DNA of 17,794 bases from CAYREE01 sp964423225 (GTDB lineage Archaea; Altiarchaeota; Altiarchaeia; IMC4; SCGC-AAA252-I15), in the NCBI GenBank assembly GCA_964423225.1, contig CAYREE010000036.1:1-17794 (forward strand), read 5' to 3'. Below are positions 15,324-17,794 of this stretch, in pieces. The position numbers were made by a program, and so were the translations under genes. The notes below the pieces were generated by a model. That model ran no database searches. It was not told where the DNA came from and worked only from the letters and a program-made list of their open reading frames with translations. The first letter of the stretch is position 1; each line of letters begins with the position of its first letter.

Positions 15324-15341
15324 ATGACACTATTGTCATAT
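15322..15341. promoter_or_regulatory. Palindromic ArsR operator over the arsR start
   Basis: A perfect dyad: ATATGACA at 15322-15329, four bases CTAT, then TGTCATAT at 15334-15341. It lies between the TATA box and the predicted transcript start and includes part of the ATG at 15321-15323. Its size (20 bp, 8-bp arms) fits the ArsR/SmtB operators. Repressor binding here would block polymerase loading. Confidence 0.8.
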
Positions 15342-15344
15342 TTT

Positions 15345-15354
15345 ATATTTAAAG
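15345..15354 (-). promoter_or_regulatory. TATA box of the arsR-ferredoxin-cupin operon
   Basis: On the minus strand CTTTAAATATAAA centred near 15349 is a near-perfect archaeal TATA element. It predicts a start at about 15324, practically at the ATG. The T-run of the upstream MerT-like gene (15381-15386) lies just before it. Confidence 0.7.
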
Positions 15355-15380
15355 TATCTAGTTTCTTCATAGTTACCCAT

Positions 15381-15386
15381 AAAAAA
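15381..15386 (-). terminator. T-run after the MerT-like gene
   Basis: Six T residues on the minus strand, 20 bases after the MerT-like stop at 15406, could end that transcript before the arsR promoter. Weak evidence by itself. Confidence 0.3.
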
Positions 15387-15405
15387 CATCAACAACCAGT
15401 ACAAG

Positions 15406-15825
15406 TTATATTAGACTATACGCCCTTTCAGCCACAAAAGGAAGTATCACATACAATACCAGGGTAAAGACAATGATGTAGGATAGTATACTAAGTGCAA
15501 TAAGGAGTTTGCATTTCCAGAAGTCTTTTAGACTGCATGATCCCCCAGTCTGTTTCTTGATTTGAAGATAAAGCGATATTGCCAGGAATAATGTTCCAAA
15601 TGATATGAAAACCCATTTATACTTTGGAATCGCAAGTGCTGCAGTAACACTACCAACACCAAACAAGCTAAACAATAGGGCAAACACCAGTGGGAGTGTA
15701 CAACAACTTGACGCTATGATCGCAGCCTTTAATCCAACATATAATCCAGCCTTATCAGTGCTTTCGATTTCAAGACTCTCTGCATTCAATCCCATAACAT
15801 CTTCATTAAGTGTTTTCAAACTCAT
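15406..15825 (-). CDS. MerT-like metal transport membrane protein
   Basis: 139 residues with three to four hydrophobic segments: about 29-50 with the Cys-Cys pair IIASSCCTLPL (Cys41, Cys42), 52-64, 71-88 and 108-133. The Cys-Cys pair in the first membrane helix is the mark of MerT-type mercuric ion transporters, and a loop with two more Cys (GGSCSLKDFWKC, Cys97 and Cys105) matches the second pair in position. It would move Hg(II) or another soft metal into the cell, yet no merA or merP is present in this window, so the substrate is uncertain. There is no ribosome site at the start; a TATA-like TTTTATATTT at 15852-15861 suggests a nearly leaderless transcript. The ATG at 15795 is an alternative start. 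Confidence 0.82.
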   Translation of the reverse strand: MSLKTLNEDVMGLNAESLEIESTDKAGLYVGLKAAIIASSCCTLPLVFALLFSLFGVGSVTAALAIPKYKWVFISFGTLFLAISLYLQIKKQTGGSCSLKDFWKCKLLIALSILSYIIVFTLVLYVILPFVAERAYSLI

Positions 15826-15851
15826 TTTAAAAAAAAAAAAGAATTAATATG

Positions 15852-15874
15852 AAATATAAAAGAAGAAAAAAAGG
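15852..15874 (-). promoter_or_regulatory. T-rich terminator followed by TATA-like box of the MerT-like gene
   Basis: On the minus strand CCTTTTTTCTTCTTTT (15874-15859) could end any transcript of the tiny upstream ORF. It runs directly into TTTTATATTT (15861-15852), about 31 bases before the MerT-like ATG, which would act as a TATA element. The two roles are inferred from sequence and spacing only. Confidence 0.4.
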
Positions 15875-15894
15875 TATGTTACAATCCTATGTTT

Positions 15895-15936
15895 TTAACA
15901 ACAACCGGGTCCCATCATATCCACCTCCAATTCCAT
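15895..15936 (-). CDS. Tiny ORF ending in Gly-Pro-Gly-Cys-Cys with a perfect ribosome site
   Basis: A minus-strand mini-ORF reads MMGPGCC then TAA from the ATGATG at 15918, preceded by GGAGGTGG at 15928-15921. From an in-frame ATG at 15936 it reads MELEVDMMGPGCC. The ribosome site is as strong as that of the copper chaperone, and the 13 bases around it (TTGGAGGTGGATA) are identical to that gene's site. The Cys-Cys end could bind metal, or translation of the Cys codons could tune expression of the MerT-like gene that follows. It may also be a relic of a deleted gene. No homology claim is made. Confidence 0.4.
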   Translation of the reverse strand: MELEVDMMGPGCC

Positions 15937-15945
15937 TGTGAAATA

Positions 15946-15990
15946 ATATACCAATTACTTTAAGTTACTTTATATTTCTATATACCAAAT
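15946..15990. repeat. Tandem short repeats in the divergent MerT/HxlR promoter region
   Basis: Two exact copies of TTACTTTA lie at 15955-15962 and 15965-15972, ten bases (one helix turn) apart. They are flanked by two copies of ATATACCAA at 15946-15954 and 15980-15988. The cluster is placed in the 100 bases upstream of the HxlR start and upstream of the tiny ORF, as expected for an operator. Confidence 0.45.
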
Positions 15991-15998
15991 GGATTAGA

Positions 15999-16009
15999 GA
16001 ATATAAATA
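15999..16009 (+). promoter_or_regulatory. TATA-like box of the HxlR-rhodanese operon
   Basis: GAATATAAATAAG lies about 33 bases before the ATG at 16037, predicting a start near 16029 and a very short leader. No ribosome site is present before the ATG, which agrees with near-leaderless expression. Confidence 0.5.
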
Positions 16010-16036
16010 AGATACAGTATCAACATTGTTACTAAA

Positions 16037-16450
16037 ATGAAGAAACCACATTTTCATGAACTTCCACCAAAATATTTCTGCCCAGTAAGACACGTCCTAC
16101 GAATCCTAGGTAAGCGATGGACAATCCTGATAATCAAGGAGATAAACTTTAATGCACGACATAAACTAAGTTTCATGGAACTTCGAAAAAAGCTCGAAGA
16201 TGTAAGCGCTAAAGTCCTCTCTGAAAGACTGAAAGAAATGCAGGCAAACGGTCTTGTCAACCGGAAAGTCGACGACAATAAGACACCACAACGGATCTAC
16301 TATACCCTCACAGGAAAAGGAAAAGACGCCTGCCAGATAATAGAGGCCTTCAGAGAGTATGGTATTAAATGGGGCGATAAGGAGACCTTCAACTGCAGCC
16401 ATATTGATTGTGAAGTATGCGGAAAACTGAGGGAAGAACAGGAGGCCTAG
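16037..16450 (+). CDS. HxlR-family winged-helix regulator with C-terminal Cys cluster
   Basis: 137 residues. It opens with the family mark CPVRHVLRILGKRWTILIIKEI (about 15-36), followed by MELRKKLEDVSAKVLSERLKEMQANGLV and the wing RIYYTLTGKG. Cys15 sits at the position used for redox or electrophile sensing in known HxlR proteins. The C-terminus adds CSHIDCEVCGK (Cys120, Cys125, Cys128), a possible zinc or metal knuckle beyond the standard family end. It is the first gene of a two-gene operon with the rhodanese (7-base gap). It is divergent from the MerT-like gene and probably controls both sides through the repeats at 15946-15990 (inference). Confidence 0.92.
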   Translation: MKKPHFHELPPKYFCPVRHVLRILGKRWTILIIKEINFNARHKLSFMELRKKLEDVSAKVLSERLKEMQANGLVNRKVDDNKTPQRIYYTLTGKGKDACQIIEAFREYGIKWGDKETFNCSHIDCEVCGKLREEQEA

Positions 16451-16457
16451 AGATACA

Positions 16458-16874
16458 ATGAAACCAAATCCGGTTTTTATCATCATACTGGTTTTTATCG
16501 CAATAAGCTTTTATTATTTCTATATGATTCCAAAGTTTCCCGAGTCTGTAAAGAACCACCAGCCAAAAGAAGCTTATGAACTCATGGAACTACGAGCTGA
16601 TGATCCTGGATTCATCATACTTGATGTTCGATCAATTGAGGAATATGAAAAAGAACATATTAAAGGGGCAATAATCATTGATAAAAAAAAATCATCATTT
16701 AGGGATGAAGTAGATAAGATGGATAGACAGAGGGAATATATTGTCTACTGCAGGACAGGTAGAAGAAGCAATGAAGCAGTATGGATAATGCATGAATTCG
16801 GATTCAAGAACATCCATCACCTGGACGGTGGAATAACAAACTGGAAGAATGAAGGTCTTCCAACTATCAGCTGA
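16458..16874 (+). CDS. Membrane-anchored rhodanese (sulfurtransferase)
   Basis: 138 residues. An N-terminal membrane segment (about 5-24) is followed by one rhodanese domain at 34-138. Its features are FIILDVRSIEEYEKEHIKGAI, the catalytic loop YCRTGRRS with Cys98, and HHLDGGITNWKNEGLP at the end. These are full-length landmarks of a single-domain rhodanese that carries a persulfide on the Cys. The anchor puts the domain on one side of the membrane, and export of the domain is likely but not proved. Seven bases separate it from HxlR, so it is probably controlled by that sensor. Its stop is two bases from the convergent stop of the membrane wHTH gene. Confidence 0.92.
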   Translation: MKPNPVFIIILVFIAISFYYFYMIPKFPESVKNHQPKEAYELMELRADDPGFIILDVRSIEEYEKEHIKGAIIIDKKKSSFRDEVDKMDRQREYIVYCRTGRRSNEAVWIMHEFGFKNIHHLDGGITNWKNEGLPTIS

Positions 16875-16876
16875 CA

Positions 16877-17356
16877 TTATTTTAAGACTACTATATTCGT
16901 TAGTCCTCTACGCCTTCTGTCCAACAAGTTTTTTGATTCGAGTTTGTCTAGTATCCGCGTAACCTTTACCTTGGACAATTCTGATTTCTCGACTATCTCG
17001 CTTTGAAACAGAGTGCCATCAGAATCCATGAGAAGCTGGAATATTCTCTTCTCATCACCTTGAAGTGAATTGATCCTTGATGACCAATGCTTCTTCTTCT
17101 CTACATCAAGTACAGTATCATCTTTCTTTAACACCAAGTATAAACCCAGGAATAATAAGACGAATACGATTCCCGCACCGAAGTAGAATATCATTGGAAT
17201 CTCGTATTTCACCATATCACACGAGTCGCATGTGCAAGAGCTATGGCTAATATCATGCAACATGTTTACAAATGTTATTAGGAGCATACCAAATGCAACA
17301 GCTGCAACTATGATTGATCCTCCAACAAGTTTTAAATTCAATGCTTTTACATCCAT
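16877..17356 (-). CDS. Membrane-anchored winged-helix regulator with external Cys motif
   Basis: 159 residues: a membrane helix at about 9-30, a loop of about 22 residues with SSCTCDSCD (Cys41, Cys43, Cys46), a second helix at 53-77, then a cytoplasmic linker and a winged helix (about 95-159: DEKRIFQLLMDSDGTLFQSEIVEKSELSKVKVTRILDKLESKNLL) of the MarR/ArsR-like kind seen in archaeal membrane regulators. The DNA-binding domain would be inside and the C-x-C-x-x-C loop outside, so it may read metal or redox state across the membrane. Targets are unknown. It begins two bases after the tRNA thiolase gene, on the same strand, and is convergent with the rhodanese. Confidence 0.85.
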   Translation of the reverse strand: MDVKALNLKLVGGSIIVAAVAFGMLLITFVNMLHDISHSSCTCDSCDMVKYEIPMIFYFGAGIVFVLLFLGLYLVLKKDDTVLDVEKKKHWSSRINSLQGDEKRIFQLLMDSDGTLFQSEIVEKSELSKVKVTRILDKLESKNLLDRRRRGLTNIVVLK

Positions 17357-17358
17357 CT

Positions 17359-17794
17359 TTAATTATCAAAATTCTTATTCGCAACGATATTAATTAAATC
17401 ACATGTCCTACATACATCATTAGATGTCGGTTCGCCACACAGATCACATGACCCGATTATTTTATCTTTAACCTGACCCTCAAGTATCTGCTTATGCTTT
17501 AAGAAACCAGCTAATAGAGATTTCATAGAACCTGGAGCAATTTTTTCAATATTATTTAAACTTGTTTTTACACCCGTCCGCATAGAGTCACAAGAACAGG
17601 GACATGGATCATAGACAACCGGGAAAGAATTGGCTTTTGAATAACGCTCTATCTCAGATTCTTTGCAAAAGTATAATGGTTTTATCCTTGGGATAAAACG
17701 ATCATCTGAAACACTACCTGATATCGGCCCCATCCGAGCAGATCTTTTCATATCACCTTGGATATAGTTCATCAGGAATGTCTGGGCTTCATCA
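17359..17794 (-). CDS. TtuA/Ncs6-family tRNA thiolase, N-terminus beyond the window
   Basis: The frame is open at the right edge, so only the C-terminal part (about 145 residues) is seen. It begins DEAQTFLMNYIQGDMKRSARMGP, the PP-loop ATPase family text seen in archaeal tRNA sulfur-carrier thiolases. It continues with IKPLYFCKESEIERYSK and DPCPCSCDSMR. The end has a zinc-ribbon pair CDLCGEPTSNDVCRTCDLI, typical of the family. These enzymes thiolate tRNA uridines (U34 or U54); which one cannot be told without the N-terminus. The P-loop and first Cys motif lie outside the window. The gene precedes the membrane regulator by two bases. Confidence 0.9.
   Translation of the reverse strand, partial: DEAQTFLMNYIQGDMKRSARMGPISGSVSDDRFIPRIKPLYFCKESEIERYSKANSFPVVYDPCPCSCDSMRTGVKTSLNNIEKIAPGSMKSLLAGFLKHKQILEGQVKDKIIGSCDLCGEPTSNDVCRTCDLINIVANKNFDN

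Noticed and set aside
1..17794. CRISPR arrays, insertion sequences, tRNA genes
   Set aside because: No repeat-spacer pattern, transposase motif or cloverleaf was recognised by eye; tRNA absence would need a dedicated scan.

Overview
The window is archaeal DNA. It contains an archaeal-type 5S rRNA gene, an archaeal CoA-pathway enzyme (4-phosphopantoate--beta-alanine ligase), an archaeal Elp3, an MBF1-type factor with a zinc ribbon, and a TtuA/Ncs6-type tRNA thiolase. TATA-like promoters sit at the archaeal distance from starts, and ribosome binding sites are of the GGAGGTG/GGTGAT type. The base composition is moderately AT-rich. I cannot fix the lineage from sequence reading alone.

Layout. 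(1) 1-2568, minus strand: the CoA-pathway ligase, then a TPR plus spermidine-synthase-fold protein, then an unrecognised gene cut by the left window edge. (2) 2602-4464, plus strand: a stand-alone 5S rRNA whose promoter interlocks with the divergent ligase promoter, then elp3. (3) 4450-6394, minus strand: an MBF1-like regulator directly coupled to an M50 site-2 protease. (4) 6489-7941, minus strand: a Tat-exported lipoprotein broken by a frameshift. (5) 7986-13660, minus strand: a copper/thiol cassette made of a solo HMA chaperone, an HMA-UreH/DsbD-cupredoxin fusion with a Cys/Gly tail, a DsbA-like oxidoreductase, a DUF2318 protein and a CopA Cu(I) ATPase, followed by a short MscS channel. (6) 13796-15936, minus strand: a cupin, a 4Fe-4S ferredoxin-like protein, an ArsR repressor with a clear palindromic operator, a MerT-like membrane protein and a tiny Cys-Cys peptide ORF. 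(7) 16037-16874, plus strand: an HxlR regulator and a membrane-anchored rhodanese. (8) 16877-17794, minus strand: a membrane-anchored winged-helix regulator with an external Cys motif, downstream of a partial tRNA thiolase gene.

The central 8-17 kb looks like an accessory metal and thiol homeostasis region set between housekeeping genes. The inferred job is copper capture (HMA proteins), trans-membrane transfer or reduction (UreH/DsbD fusion, DsbA, DUF2318) and export (CopA). Next to it stand metal- or redox-responsive regulators (ArsR, HxlR, membrane wHTH) with MerT-like, ferredoxin, cupin and rhodanese partners. Family assignments rest on visible motifs. Pathway links are inference from gene order.
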